Assembly (NCBI GenBank): GCA_022414725.1
Contig: CM039462.1
Location: 116,701,966-116,765,965, forward strand
DNA: 64,000 nucleotides
DNA from: Microglena sp. YARC
Lineage: Eukaryota; Chlorophyta; Chlorophyceae; Chlamydomonadales; Chlamydomonadaceae
Direction: 5' to 3'
Position 1 is the stretch's first letter, and every line of letters begins with the position of its first letter. The position numbers and the translations under genes are program-made. Positions 11,497-24,648 of this stretch are shown piece by piece. The notes below the pieces were generated by a model, which did not search any database, had not been told where the DNA came from, and worked only from the letters and a program-made list of their open reading frames with translations.

Positions 11497-12440
11497 GTGA
11501 GTGATGTGGGATGGTAGTGTGAGGGTGTGGGCGTATATGTATCTGCTTTATGTGTGGGCGTGTGTTTGTGTGATGATTTATGTGTGTGTGTGTGCTGCAT
11601 GTGTGTGCTGTACGCCTGGGCGTGTATGTGTGATATATGCGTTCTTATTTGGGTGGGCTTGTATGTGTGTGCGTGTATGTGTGCGTGTATGTATGGGTGT
11701 GTATGTGGGCGTATATGTATGTATGGGCATGTAAGTGTGCGTGTACGTATGGGCGTGTTTGTTTTTGTATGCGTGCTTGTGTGTATAAGCGTGTAAGCGT
11801 GTGTATGCATGCATGCGTGCATGCGTGTGTATGTGTGCATGTGTGTGTATGTATGCAAGCATGCGTGTGTATACGAGCAAGCTTGTGTGTTTATGCGTGC
11901 ATGCGTATGTGTGTATGCATGCATGCGTGTGTATACGAGTAAGCTTGTGTGTGTATGCGTGCATGCGTATGTGTGTGTATGCATGCATGCGTGGGCATGC
12001 GTGTGTATGCTTGCATGTGTGTATGCGAGTGTATGCGAACATGCGTGTGTATGCATGTGTATGTGTGCTTGCATGCGTTTGAGTGTTTGCATGCATGCTT
12101 GGGCATGCATGTGTAAGCGCGCATGCGTGTGCGTGCATGCGTGTGTACGCGTGCATGCGTATGTGTGTATGCATGCATGTTTGTGTATGCGTAAGCGTTT
12201 GTTTGTGTGCATGTGTGTGTTTGTGTATGTGTATGCGTGCGTGCGTATGTTTGTGTGTGTATGCGTGTGTAACTGTGCATGTGCGTGCTTGCGTGTGTAT
12301 GCATGCATGTGTATGTAAACATGTATGTGTGTGTGTATGCGTGCATGTGTATGCATGTGTGCATGCGTGTGTATGCATCCATGCGTGCATGTGTGTACGC
12401 GTGCATGCGTGTGTATCTGTATGTATGCGTGCATACGTGC
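11497..12440 (+). repeat. GT-rich minisatellite inside the mpv17 intron
   Basis: Directly after the splice donor the sequence becomes TGTGTATG/CATGCGTG-type repeat for over 900 bp, with no stops in some frames. The long Cys/Val-rich (plus strand) and His/Thr-rich (minus strand) frames are repeat artefacts. Confidence 0.85.
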
Positions 12441-12559
12441 GCATGTAAAAAATTCCTGCTTCACACCATAGCTTGAATTTTCCCCTTAGAGCAGCAGCTT
12501 CTAGGCATCTCCCCTGGCTTGCTACTGTGAAAGTTGACATGAGAGTCACTCCAGTGATT

Positions 12560-12770
12560 GTTTTCAAATCTGAAAGTGGTTTTCTAATAGCTTATGGTTT
12601 CAGGGCTCCTCCGGGGACAGCGTTTTGGTGCTTTATTTAGCTTTTAAGGGCCATGAATGAGATAGGGCATTTTTTTTTTAAACTTTTTATACTGACAATT
12701 TGCTGAAACAGGGTTGAAACTAGCAATTGCTATATATGGCGGGGGAAAAAAATCCCTGAGTCAATCCAAT
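12560..12770 (+). repeat. Second copy of the dispersed repeat at 4380-5000
   Basis: It shares the TTTTCAAATCTGAAAGTGG start, a CTCCTCCGGGGAC block, poly(T) and an AAAAAAATCCCTG end with the earlier copy. Confidence 0.5.
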
Positions 12771-12892
12771 GCAAAATATACACGCATACATGTATGCAAA
12801 CATACAAATGCATAAACGCATGCAAGCATGCACGAATACATAGTTGGAATGATAGTTTGTTCGTTACAAGCTAGCTAGTGTATCAGGACTCA

Positions 12893-12897
12893 GACTA

Positions 12898-12943
<46 letters not shown>

Positions 12944-13106
12944 AAGCTAGCTAGTCTATCAGGACTCTGACAAGTTAGTTAGTTAGTTAGTTAGTTAGAA
13001 GCTAGCTAGTCTATCAGGACTCTGACAAGTTAGTTAGTTAGTTAGTTAGTTAGTTTGAATGATAGTTTGTTCGTTAGAAGCTAGCTGGTGTATCAGGACT
13101 CTGACA

Positions 13107-13139
<33 letters not shown>

Positions 13140-13165
13140 GAATGATAGTTTGTTCGTTAGAAGCT
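12893..13165 (+). repeat. (GTTA)n tracts with a 60-bp linker
   Basis: Runs of TTAG/GTTA are separated by GAAGCTAGCTAGTCTATCAG and GACTCTGACAA. The same words feed into the satellite that follows, so this is probably its expanded edge. Confidence 0.85.
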
Positions 13166-13169
13166 AGCT

Positions 13170-16100
13170 GGTGTATCAGGACTCTGACAAAGAGGGCATT
13201 CAAATACAGCTGACACCTTTTTGATTGGCCCATTGGCTGCCTTATAGAGCTGGATGGAAGCTATGATTTATAGTTAGTTAGAAGCTAGATAGTTAGAAGC
13301 TAGATAGTGTATCAGGACTCTGACAAAGAGGGCATTCAAATGCAGCTGAAAGCTTTAGGATTGGCCCAGTGGGGGTGTGAGTGATGGTGTGAGGGGGGAT
13401 GGGGGATGGGGGGTCGTTTTTTGTCTTTCTTACCTTAGACTTGAATCCTTGTATTCAAATGCAGCTGCCAGCTTTATGATTGGCCCAGTGGCTGGCCAAT
13501 GGATCTAAGTGGAAGCTATAATCGTTAGTCAGTTAACAGCTAGCTAGTGTGTACTAAAGCTTTGGATTGGCCCAGTGGCTGGCTTATGGAGCTGAGTGGA
13601 AGCTGTAGATATCTGGTTTGTTAGAAGCTAGCTAGTGTGTCTGAAAGCTGACAAAGAGGGCATTCAAATGCAGCTGAGACCTTTTTGATTGGCCCAGTGG
13701 CTGGCTTATAGAGCTGGATGGAAGCTATGGTAGTGTGTTTGTTAGAAGCTAGCTTGTTTGTCTGAAAGCTGACATAGAGGGCATTCAAATGCAGCTGAAA
13801 GCTTTGGCATTGGCTCAGTGGCTGGCCTATGGAGCTGTGCGGAAGCTATGACAGTTAGTTAGTTACTTAGTTAGAAGGTAGCCAGTGTGTCTGAAAGCTG
13901 AAAAAGAGGGCATTCAAATGCAGAAAGCTGACAGCTTTAGGATTGGCCCAGTGGCTGGCTTATGGATCTAAGTGGAAGCTATGGTAGTTCGTTTTTTAGA
14001 AGCTAGCTAGTGTGTCTGAAAGCTGACATAGAGGGCATTCAAATGCAAAAAGCTGACAGCTTTAGGATTGGCCCAGTGGCTGGCTTATATAGCTGGATGG
14101 AAGCTATGATAGTGTGTTAGTTAGAAGCAGTGTGCCCTAAAGCTTTTTATTGGCCCAGTGGCTGGCTTATAGAGCTGGGTGGAAGCTATGGTGTGAGATC
14201 TATGAGCATCGCTACAATGCAAATGAATGAAAGGCTTGGCATTGGCCCAGTGGCTGGCCTATGGAGCTGGGTGGAAGTTAGTTAGTTAGTTAGTTAGTTT
14301 GTTAGTTAGTTAGTTAGTTAGAAGCTAGCTAGTGCGCCTGGAATTTGACATAGAGGGCATTCAAATGCAGCTGAAAGGCTTTGGCATTGGCCCAGTGGCT
14401 GGCTATGGAGCTGGGTGGAAGTTGTTTGTTAGTTAGTTAGTTAGTTAGTTAGTTAGAAGGTAGCCAGTGTGTCTGAAAGCTGACAAAGAGGGCATTCAAA
14501 TGCAGAAAGCTGACAGCTTTAGGATTGGCCCAGTGGCTGGCTTATATAGCTGGATGGAAGCTATGATAGTGTGTTAGTTAGAAGCTAGGCAGTGTGCCTG
14601 AAAGCTTTTTATTGGCCCAGTGGCTGGCTTATGGAGCTGGGTGGAAGCTATGATAGTGTGTTAGTTAGAAGCTAGGTAGTGTGCCCGAAAGCTTTTTATT
14701 GGCCCAGTGGCTGGTTATGGAGCTGAGTGGAAGCTATGATAGTGTGTTAGTTAGAAGCTAGGTGGTGTGTCTGAAAGCTGACAAAGAGGGCATTCAAATG
14801 CAAAAAGCTGACAGCTTTAGGATTGGCCCAGTGGCTGGCTTATATAGCTGGATGGAAGCTATGATAGTGTGTTAGTTAGAAGCTAGGCAGTGTGCCCGAA
14901 AGCTTTTTATTGGCTCAGTGGCTGGCTTATAGAGCTGGATGGAAGCTATGATAGTGTGTTAATTAGAAGCTAGGCAGTGTGCCCGAAAGCATTTTATTGG
15001 CCCAGTGGATGGCTTATGGAGCTGAGTGGAAGCTATGATAGTGTGTTAGTTAGAAGCTAGGTAGTGTGTCTGAAAGCTGACAAAGAGGGCATTCAAATGC
15101 AGAAAGCTGACAGCTTTAGGATTGGCCCAGTGGCTGGCTTATATAGCTGGGTGGAAGCTATGATAGTGTGTTAGTTAGAAGCTAGGCAGTGTGCCCGAAA
15201 GCTTTTTATTGGCCCAGTGGCTGGCTTATGGAGCTGGGTGGAAGCTATGATAGTGTGTTAGTTAGAAGCTAGGTAGTGTGCCCGAAAGCTTTTTATTGGC
15301 CCAGTGGCTGGCTTATGGAGCTGAGTGGAAGCTATGATAGTGTGTTAGTTAGAAGCTAGGTGGTGTGTCTGAAAGCTGACAAAGAGGGCATTCAAATGCA
15401 AAAAGCTGACAGCTTTAGGATTGGCCCAGTGGCTGGCTTATATAGCTGGATGGAAGCTATGATAGTGTGTTAGTTAGAAGCTAGGCAGTGTGCCCGAAAG
15501 CTTTTTATTGGCCCAGTGGCTGGCTTATAGAGCTGGATGGAAGCTATGATAGTGTGTTAATTAGAAGCTAAGCAGTGTGCCCGAAAGCATTTTATTGGCC
15601 CAGTGGATGGCTTATGGAGCTGAGTGGAAGCTATGATAGTGTGTTAGTTAGAAGCTAGGTAGTGTGTCTGAAAGCTGACAAAGAGGGCATTCAAATGCAG
15701 AAAGCTGACAGCTTTAGGATTGGCCCAGTGGCTGGCTTATATAGCTGGATGGAAGCTATGATAGTGTGTTAGTTAGAAGCTAGGCAGTGTGCCCGAAAGC
15801 TTTTTATTGGCCCAGTGGCTGGCTTATGGAGCTGGGTGGAAGCTATGATAGTGTGTTAGTTAGAAGCTAGGTAGTGTGCCCGAAAGCTTTTTATTGGCCC
15901 AGTGGCTGGCTTATGGAGCTGAGTGGAAGCTATGATAGTGTGTTAGTTAGAAGCTAGGTAGTGTGTCTGAAAGCTGACAAAGAGGGCATTCAAATGCAGA
16001 AAGCTGACAGCTTTGGGATTGGCCCAGTGGCTGGCTTATATAGCTGGATGGAAGCTATGGTAGTGTGTTAGTTAGAAGCTAGGCAGTGTGCCCGAAAGCT

Positions 16101-16516
16101 TTTTATTGGCCCAGTGACTGGCTTATGGAGCTGGGTGGAAGCTCTGATAGTGTGTTAGTTAGAAGCTAGGCAGTGTGCCCGAAAGCTTTTTATTGGCCCA
16201 GTGGCTGGCTTATGGAGCTGGGTGGAAGCTATGGTGTGAGATCTAACATGAGCATCACTACAATGCAAATGAATGAAAAAGCTTGGCACTGGCCCAGTGG
16301 CTGGCTTATGGAGCTGGGTGGAAGCTATGGTGTGAGATCTAACATGAGCAAACCTCCAAGCAAATGAATGAAAAAGCTTGGCACTGGCCCAGTGGCTGGC
16401 TTATGGAGCTGGGTGGAAGCTATGGTGTGAGATCTAACATGAGCATTGCTACAATGCAAATAAATGAAAGGCTTGGCATTGGCCCAGTGGCTGGCTTACG
16501 GAGCTGGGTGGAAGTT

Positions 16517-16581
<65 letters not shown>

Positions 16582-16830
16582 AAGCTAGCTAGTGCGCCTG
16601 GAATTTGACATAGAGGGCATTCAAATGCAGCTGAAAGGCTTTGGCATTGGCCCAGTGGCTGGCTTATGGAGCTGGGTGGAAGTTGTTTGTTAGTTAGTTA
16701 GTTACTTAGTTAGTTAGAAGCTAGCTAGCTAGCTAGTGTGCCTGAAAGCTGACGCAGAGGGATTTGGAATGCAGAAAAATGAAAGCTTTGGGATTGGCCC
16801 AGTGGCTGGCTTATGGAGCTAGGTGGAAGC
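13170..16830 (+). repeat. Satellite with ~299-bp and ~598-bp higher-order periodicity
   Basis: The basic block carries ATTGGCCCAGTGGCTGGC, TTATGGAGCTGG, TGGAAGCTATGATAGTG and TTAGTTAGAAGCTAG. From about 14.47 to 16.0 kb the marker GTCTGAAAGCTGACAAAGAG recurs at 14,471, 14,769, 15,066, 15,365, 15,665 and 15,962, a 297-300 bp period. Variant bases alternate (TGGTGTGTC / TAGTGTGTC; AATTAGAAGC at ~14,959 and ~15,557), giving a 598-bp two-unit repeat. The outer parts are less regular. There is no coding potential. Confidence 0.85.
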
Positions 16831-17099
16831 TGCCTTAAAGTTTTCCTGGACCTCTGTTACCACCCATGTACAATGGGTATTTTAAGAATGAATCCTTTTT
16901 TGTAACAATAAATGTTTGTGACCATATTTGAGAGAGTGTTTGATTTAGAGAGAGCACGTGACATCGTTTGCAGCGAAAAGATGTTACATTTGTCTAAATG
17001 AAATTGATTTATAAATACATGTTTTCAGGTCGCTCGTATGTTTTTTAATAACATAAATAAATACATGTTTTCAGGTCGCTCGTATGTTTTTTAATAACA

Positions 17100-17107
17100 T
17101 ACACACA

Positions 17108-17157
<50 letters not shown>

Positions 17158-17175
17158 ACACACACACACACCACA

Positions 17176-17217
<42 letters not shown>

Positions 17218-17704
17218 CTGAGCTTACCACCACCACCACACCCACCACCCCTCACCTCCCCCCACCCACCCCCTGAGACAAGTGTGTGCCAAGGTGTTTG
17301 GACAAGGAACATGGCTTCCTGGCTTTCGCCCCCCCCCCCCACACCCACCCACGACACCCACACACACGTACCCACACACGAACACACAACTGAGCTTTCC
17401 ACCACCACCACCACATCACCTCCCCTCCCTGTACACCACCACCACCCCTCCCCCCACCCACCCACACACACGCACCCACACCCACACACATAACTAAGCT
17501 TGCCTCCACCCTTCACCCCCGGAGACCAAGTGTGTGCCAAGGTATTCCGGACAAGGGACATGGCGCTTCCTGGCTTCCAAGGTCATCGTGGATCCACTCC
17601 TCCTCGCCCCCCCCCCCCCCCCCCCCCCCCCCACCACACCACCACCACCAAATCACCCCCTCCCCTTACCCACCACCCCCCCCCCCCACACACACACTCA
17701 TACC

Positions 17705-17735
<31 letters not shown>

Positions 17736-18005
17736 TAACTAAGCTTGCCCCCCCCCCCCCCCCCACCCCACCACCACCCACACCACCACACCACCACCAC
17801 CACACACACACACACTCATACTCCCACCCCCCCCCACACCACATAACTGAGCTTACACACCACCACCACCACGCACGACCACCACCACCACACACACACA
17901 CACACTCATACCTCCCACCCCCCCCCCACACACATAACTGAGCTTACACCACCACCACCACACCACCAGCCCACCCACCACCCCACACCACCACCACACC
18001 ACCAC

Positions 18006-18037
<32 letters not shown>

Positions 18038-18140
18038 CATAATACCTCCCACCCCACATTGCACACATAATAACTGAGCTTACCACCACCAACCACCACC
18101 CCAACCACCACCACCACCACTCCCACCCACCAACACAACA

Positions 18141-18175
<35 letters not shown>

Positions 18176-18185
18176 TAACTGAAGC
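17100..18185. repeat. (CA)n / (CCA)n / poly(C) low-complexity block
   Basis: Alternating CACACA, CCACCACCA and C-homopolymer tracts carry a recurring spacer ACATAACTGAGCTTACCACC. Two partial copies of the candidate mpv17 exon 2 start are embedded (17,272-17,330 and 17,515-17,612). Confidence 0.85.
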
Positions 18186-18212
18186 TTATCACCACCACCA
18201 CCCACCGCCACC

Positions 18213-18388
18213 CCAGAGACCCAAGTGTGTGCCAAGGTGTTTGGACAAGGGTCTTGGCGCTTCCTGGCTTCTAAAGTTATCTTGGATTCGCGTCGTCCTC
18301 GATGCGGCCCCATCTAACAATCCTTGCTTTCTATGCTTTCGGATCTGTTTGCTTGGATAGGACTGGAATTCAAGGATTCAAGTCAAAG
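18213..18388 (+). CDS. Candidate second exon of the mpv17-like gene
   Basis: The plus strand gives VCAKVFGQGSWRFLASKVIL followed, after a one-base frame change near 18,290, by ILAFYAFGS and GIQGFKSK, ending at a GTATGT donor (18,389). Mpv17-family proteins have a lysine-containing K-x2-D block followed by P-x-FY/FF and a basic tail at this distance, so content and order fit exon 1. The frame break and an acceptor that does not phase exactly with exon 1 may be base-call errors, since the sequence downstream is clearly unpolished. Partial duplicates of the exon start lie at 17,272 and 17,515, and of its 3' end at several places to the right. Confidence 0.5.
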
Positions 18389-19502
18389 GTATGTATAGAC
18401 CCCCCCCCCCACCCCCACCCCACCCCAGGTCAGCACATGTAGGTGCTTCCTCTTCCCCTTCCCCGTCACACCCTCAACACCCTCACACCTCACAACTGCA
18501 TATTCTGGTTGTTGAGCAGTGCTGGTCACAACCTTCACACCTAAACACACCCTCCACACAAATGGATTGAACTGGGATTCAAGGATTCAAGTCTAAGATA
18601 AGAAAGCACAAAAAACGAACCCCCATCCCCTCATGCCCCTCACAAGCACTGCCTCACACCCTCACAGCTGACAACATCACACACACCACACCCTCACACC
18701 CTCAATTCCCTCACACAACCCTCACACATCAAACACATAGCCTCAACACCCCTCACACCCTCACACCCTCACACCCTCACACCCTCATACCCTCACACCC
18801 TCCCCCTCACACCCTACACCCTCACACCCTCACACGCCTCATAACCTCACCCCCTCATACCCTCAACCCTCACACCAATCATCACCACACCCTCACACCC
18901 TCACACCCTCACACCCTCAAACACACCTCACACAATGGGATTGAACTGGGATTAAGATTCAAGTCTAGATTAAGAAGACAAAAAAACAACCCCCCATCCC
19001 CTCATAACCTCACACCCCCAGCTGTGTCCCTCTACACTCATTCACCACACACGGACCTCTCCGAACTCCGGACGGACACCCTCACACCCTCCCACGGCTC
19101 ACACCCCATCACCCAAACACACCCTCCACACAAATGGATGAACTGGGATTCAAGGATTGAAGTCTAAGAAAGAAAAACAAAAAGGGCCCCCATGCAACCC
19201 CCATTCCCCCTCACAGAGCACCATGAAACAACAACTCCTGACACACACCTTCACACAACACACCTCACTCCCTCAACACACCCTTACACACACCTCACAC
19301 ATCACCCTCACTGCCTCACACACCCCTTGACACACACCTTCACACACACCCTCCACTACCCTCACACAACCTAACACACCTTACACACACTATATATACA
19401 CACACCGGCTTACACCCACGACTGTCACGGACACAGACGCCTCGACTCCCTCAACCACACCCTACACGACAACCTCGTATCCTCGCTCTTATCTAGAAAA
19501 AT

Positions 19503-19738
19503 GCTAAATTATAACCACGCCTGGTGGGGCGTGGGTGTTTGAGGGAACATTATTGCGGGCAGAGAAACGGTCTAGGAAATCCACCTCGACTGGACAAGCT
19601 ACCGATTGCGGTTGTTTACATGACGACTGCAATAAACGCTAAGGGTGACCGTAAGGGGGAATCGAACCGATCCGACCCGGCAGCCCTTTGTCGTTCAGGT
19701 CATGTGTTGGTATCCACTAGACAAAATTGTAACCATGA
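19503..19738 (-). mobile_element. SINE-like element, family A, inverted copy
   Basis: On the minus strand a tRNA-like head (B box GGATCGGTTCGATTCCCCC, about 19,640-19,738) precedes a body with GTAGCTTGTCCAGTCGAGG and CACGCCCCACCAGGC, in the same order as at 2725-2930. Confidence 0.6.
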
Positions 19739-20964
19739 ATAAGCGGGCTGGAACGCTATCTACAACCTTGCCTTCCATGTATTTCAAGGCTCTTCATCTG
19801 GCACTCGCTCACACCCTTACACACCCTCACACCTCACAAGACACTCACTCACACCCTTACACACACTCACACTCACTTCACACTCACACTCACATCACAC
19901 CCTTACAGCACACTCACAACTCACTCACACCCTTACAACACACTCACACACCCTCACACCTCACTCCCCTCAACACTCTTACATACACACTCGCACACGC
20001 CTCACACCCTCACACCCTCACACCCTCAAACAACCCCCAACACAATGGATTGAACTAGGATCAAGGATTCAAGTCTAAGATAAGAAAGACAAAAAACGAC
20101 CCCCATCCCCCCTCATACCACTCAACACCCTCACACCCTCAGCACCATCTACACACACCCTCACAGCCCTCACACCCCACACAATTCCCAACCCTCGACA
20201 CAAATGGATTTGAACTGGGATTCAAGGCATTGAAGTCTAGATAAGAAAAAACAAAAAAGGGCCCCCATCCCCCATCCCCCCTCACACCATGAAAACACAC
20301 CCTTACACACACCTTCACACACACCCTCACTCCCTCACACACACCCTTACACACACCTTCACACACACCCTCACTCCCTCACACACACCCTTACACACAC
20401 CTTCACACACACCCTCACTCCCTCACACACACCCTTACACACACCTTCACACACACCCTCACTCCCTCATCACATGTCCCTTACACAAGTACCACCTTCA
20501 CACACACCCTAACTCCTCACACACATACAGCCCTTACACACACGTTTCACACACACCCTCACTGCCCTCCACACACACACCTTGACCACACCTTCACACA
20601 CCCCTTCACTGCCCTTACACATCACCCTTACACACAACCTTCACGACATCCTCACTCCCACACCCTTCCACACACCCTCACTCCCTCGGCACACACCTTA
20701 CACACACCTTCACACACACCTCACGTCCCTCACACACACCCTTACACACACCTTCACACACAAACCTCGTTGATACTCCCTCACTCCTAACACACACCCT
20801 TACACACCCTTCACACACACCCCACTCCCTCACACAACACCCTTACACACACTCACACATGAGTCACCCTCACTCCCTCACACACACCCTTACACACACG
20901 CTTCACACACATCCCCTCACTCCCTCACACACCACCCTTACACACACCTCGTTCCTCGACCTTA

Positions 20965-21185
20965 ATCTAAAAAAATGCTAATATAACCGCCTGGTGGGCG
21001 TGGTGTTGAGGGAAACATGTTGCGGGCTGGAGAACCGGTCTACACCTCCGACTGGACAAGCCTACCATTGCGGTTGACAACGACCTGCAACGATAAGGGT
21101 GACCGTAGGGGAATACGAAACCTCCGAACCCTTTTCTTCAGTACATTTTGGTATACCACTAGACCAATTGTACCACGAAACGGGC
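20965..21185 (-). mobile_element. SINE-like element, family A, second inverted copy
   Basis: A more damaged copy: CGCCTGGTGGGCGTGGTGTT, CGACTGGACAAGCCTACC, then the tRNA-like head up to about 21,185, whose B box is disrupted. Small indels throughout match the poor sequence quality of the region. Confidence 0.5.
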
Positions 21186-23648
21186 CTGGCCTATCTAAAC
21201 CTTGCCTTCTATGTATTTCAATGCTCTTCATTGCTGGCGCTGCACTCACAACCGTCACCCTTACACACACTCGCACACCCTCACACCCTCACTGACACTC
21301 ACTGCACACCCTTATCACAGCCCTCACAACCCTCACACCGCACACTGACACTCATCACAAGCAGTTACTCTCTATCTTACACACACCCTCCAACCCCTCA
21401 ACTCCCTCACACTCGCCACCCTCCACACCTCACACCTACACGACGGAGGGGTGGCGGTGGCGCTGCGTGGTTCGTCCTCACTGACCTCATCCACACCCTT
21501 ACACACACTCACACTCCTCACTACGTCACACTCACTCACACCTTCACACACTCACACACAACACCACACCCGTCACAACCCTCACTGCACTCACACCTTA
21601 CACACCGTGCTCACACGCCAGACCACGCCTCCAGCTGACACTTTCACTCACACCCTTGACACACACTCACACTCACTTCACACTCACACTCACTTCACAC
21701 AGCTTACACACACTCAACTCATCACACTCACATCACTCACAATCCTTAACACACTTCACACACACACACACCTCACATCCCTCGACTCACTAACTCCTTA
21801 CAGCACACTCGCACACCCTCAAAACCCTCCACTGACACTCACTTACAACACCCTTACACACACTCACATCACCCTCACACCCTCACTCACACTCACGCAC
21901 GACCGGCTTACACACACTCCACACACACCTCACACGCCTCACTGCCACTCTACACCCTTCACAACCCTCGGCACACCCTCACAACCTCACTCACACTCAC
22001 TCACAACAACGACCCCCTTACACACACGCACACACCACGCCTCACTGACACCTCACTCACACCCTTAGCATTACACCACATCCTCAACCACACCGCTTAC
22101 ACACACTCACACCCCCACACCATCACTCACACTCACCTCACACCCTTACAGACACAGGCCCACGACACACACACACACCACACACACACACCCACACACA
22201 CACACACACACACACTTCACTCACCACCCTTCACACACAATCACACACCCTCACTCACCACTCACTCACAACCCTTACACAGCACACACCACACTCTCGT
22301 CTCAGGCCCCATTACACCCTACCACAGCGTAACCCCTAGCCATCAAAGGCAGATTGAGACAAGACTTTGTCCGCAACCTCGTAGGCCCGCTCTTCAATCT
22401 TGCAGCCTCGCCCACACCTTACAACATCGCGCCACAGTCACCTCACCCCCCCGCTCCCCCCCGCCACAACACATCACACCTAAGCACAAGCACCCGACAC
22501 ACACAACTCACATCGGATCACAACCTTACACACCCCCACACACACTGCACCCCCCGCACAACACCCCCACACATCACCCAACACACACACACCTCCGCAC
22601 CAATCTACACGCCTTACACACCCCTCCCACACACACCCACACACACCCCCACAGCAGTCCACAGCTCTCTCACCCGCACCCACGGCCCTCCCACACCTAC
22701 CATCAAACACAGATTGAGCAGACTTTGGTCGCCAACCTTCGTAGCCCCGCTCTTTCATCTTGCACACCATCACACCGCTTACACACCCCCAGCACAGCAC
22801 TCACTACCCCCACACACACCCCGCACACACACCCCACACACACTCAACTCAACACCCCCACGACACACATCCGCGTCACAACACACCCCACACCACACGC
22901 CCACACTAGCTCACACACACGCCACCACACACGTCCCCACACACAACCTTACAAGCACATCCACACACACTCTCTTTCTCTCACGCCACCCTCCCACCCC
23001 CTCCACCACACAATTGAGCAAGAACTTTGTCCAACCTTACATGCCCAGCTCTTTTATCTGGAAACTCACTCGACACCATATAACACTCACACCACCCTCA
23101 CCCCCCGCACAAGCACTTTCTCACCCTCACACACACGCTCGCACAAGCACACGTCACGCCACGACACAAACTACTCACACACACATCACTCACACACACG
23201 TTCTCCACAACCGCCACACCACAATATTTAACAAGACTTTGTCCCCCACTAAATGGCCGAGGTCTCATCTGGAACTCACTGCACACCATTATACACACTC
23301 CCCCCCACACACCTCCCCCTTGAGCGGCTAGCACTGTCCCCACCACCCACCACCACCACCCACCACAAACACACACACACTACACACACAGCACACACAC
23401 TCAGCACCCCCCCCACCACCAACAAGACTTGAAGCAAGACTTTGTCCCACCTACCATGGCCGAGCTTTCATCTGGCCTGGCTTCCAAACATTCACTTTTT
23501 AAAAATGTCAACTTCACCCAACCCTCTCACCCCCCGACATACCGCTCACCACGCTGACACCGCTCAAGACTCTCGTCTCTCACGATAGGGCTAATACACA
23601 CACTCACACACATACACCACCCACACACACATCTCACCCACACTACTC

Positions 23649-24648
23649 NNNNNNNNNNNNNNNNNNNNNNNNNNNNNNNNNNNNNNNNNNNNNNNNNNNN
23701 NNNNNNNNNNNNNNNNNNNNNNNNNNNNNNNNNNNNNNNNNNNNNNNNNNNNNNNNNNNNNNNNNNNNNNNNNNNNNNNNNNNNNNNNNNNNNNNNNNNN
23801 NNNNNNNNNNNNNNNNNNNNNNNNNNNNNNNNNNNNNNNNNNNNNNNNNNNNNNNNNNNNNNNNNNNNNNNNNNNNNNNNNNNNNNNNNNNNNNNNNNNN
23901 NNNNNNNNNNNNNNNNNNNNNNNNNNNNNNNNNNNNNNNNNNNNNNNNNNNNNNNNNNNNNNNNNNNNNNNNNNNNNNNNNNNNNNNNNNNNNNNNNNNN
24001 NNNNNNNNNNNNNNNNNNNNNNNNNNNNNNNNNNNNNNNNNNNNNNNNNNNNNNNNNNNNNNNNNNNNNNNNNNNNNNNNNNNNNNNNNNNNNNNNNNNN
24101 NNNNNNNNNNNNNNNNNNNNNNNNNNNNNNNNNNNNNNNNNNNNNNNNNNNNNNNNNNNNNNNNNNNNNNNNNNNNNNNNNNNNNNNNNNNNNNNNNNNN
24201 NNNNNNNNNNNNNNNNNNNNNNNNNNNNNNNNNNNNNNNNNNNNNNNNNNNNNNNNNNNNNNNNNNNNNNNNNNNNNNNNNNNNNNNNNNNNNNNNNNNN
24301 NNNNNNNNNNNNNNNNNNNNNNNNNNNNNNNNNNNNNNNNNNNNNNNNNNNNNNNNNNNNNNNNNNNNNNNNNNNNNNNNNNNNNNNNNNNNNNNNNNNN
24401 NNNNNNNNNNNNNNNNNNNNNNNNNNNNNNNNNNNNNNNNNNNNNNNNNNNNNNNNNNNNNNNNNNNNNNNNNNNNNNNNNNNNNNNNNNNNNNNNNNNN
24501 NNNNNNNNNNNNNNNNNNNNNNNNNNNNNNNNNNNNNNNNNNNNNNNNNNNNNNNNNNNNNNNNNNNNNNNNNNNNNNNNNNNNNNNNNNNNNNNNNNNN
24601 NNNNNNNNNNNNNNNNNNNNNNNNNNNNNNNNNNNNNNNNNNNNNNNN
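23649..24648. other. Assembly gap of exactly 1,000 N
   Basis: The round length marks a scaffolding gap of unknown true size. Everything left of it looks host-like and everything right of it virus-like, so linkage across it is not shown by sequence. Confidence 0.99.

Larger units (their letters stand above)
18390..23648. repeat. Noisy CACACCCT minisatellite up to the gap
   Basis: Over 5 kb is dominated by ACACCCTCACACC- and CCTTACACACAC-type units with erratic single-base indels. The words GGGATTCAAGGATTCAAGTC and AAGAAAGACAAAAAACG recur (about 18,570, 18,945, 19,145, 20,045, 20,215), derived from the end of the candidate mpv17 exon 2. The irregularity next to the N run looks like an unpolished long-read contig end. 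Open frames here have no support. Confidence 0.8.

Noticed and set aside
11460..12567. Overlapping frames of 330 codons rich in His, Thr and Ala on the minus strand
   Set aside because: The sequence is GT/CA minisatellite inside the mpv17 intron, with no start context, domain or composition of a real protein.
19640..19738. Functional tRNA gene
   Set aside because: A- and B-box-like words are present, but I cannot close the acceptor or anticodon stems, and the same head recurs attached to the same non-tRNA body elsewhere. A SINE is the better reading.
18700..23640. Telomere or subtelomere repeat
   Set aside because: CACACCCT units resemble but do not equal a known telomere repeat, are irregular, and end at an internal assembly gap. 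Nothing else marks a chromosome end.
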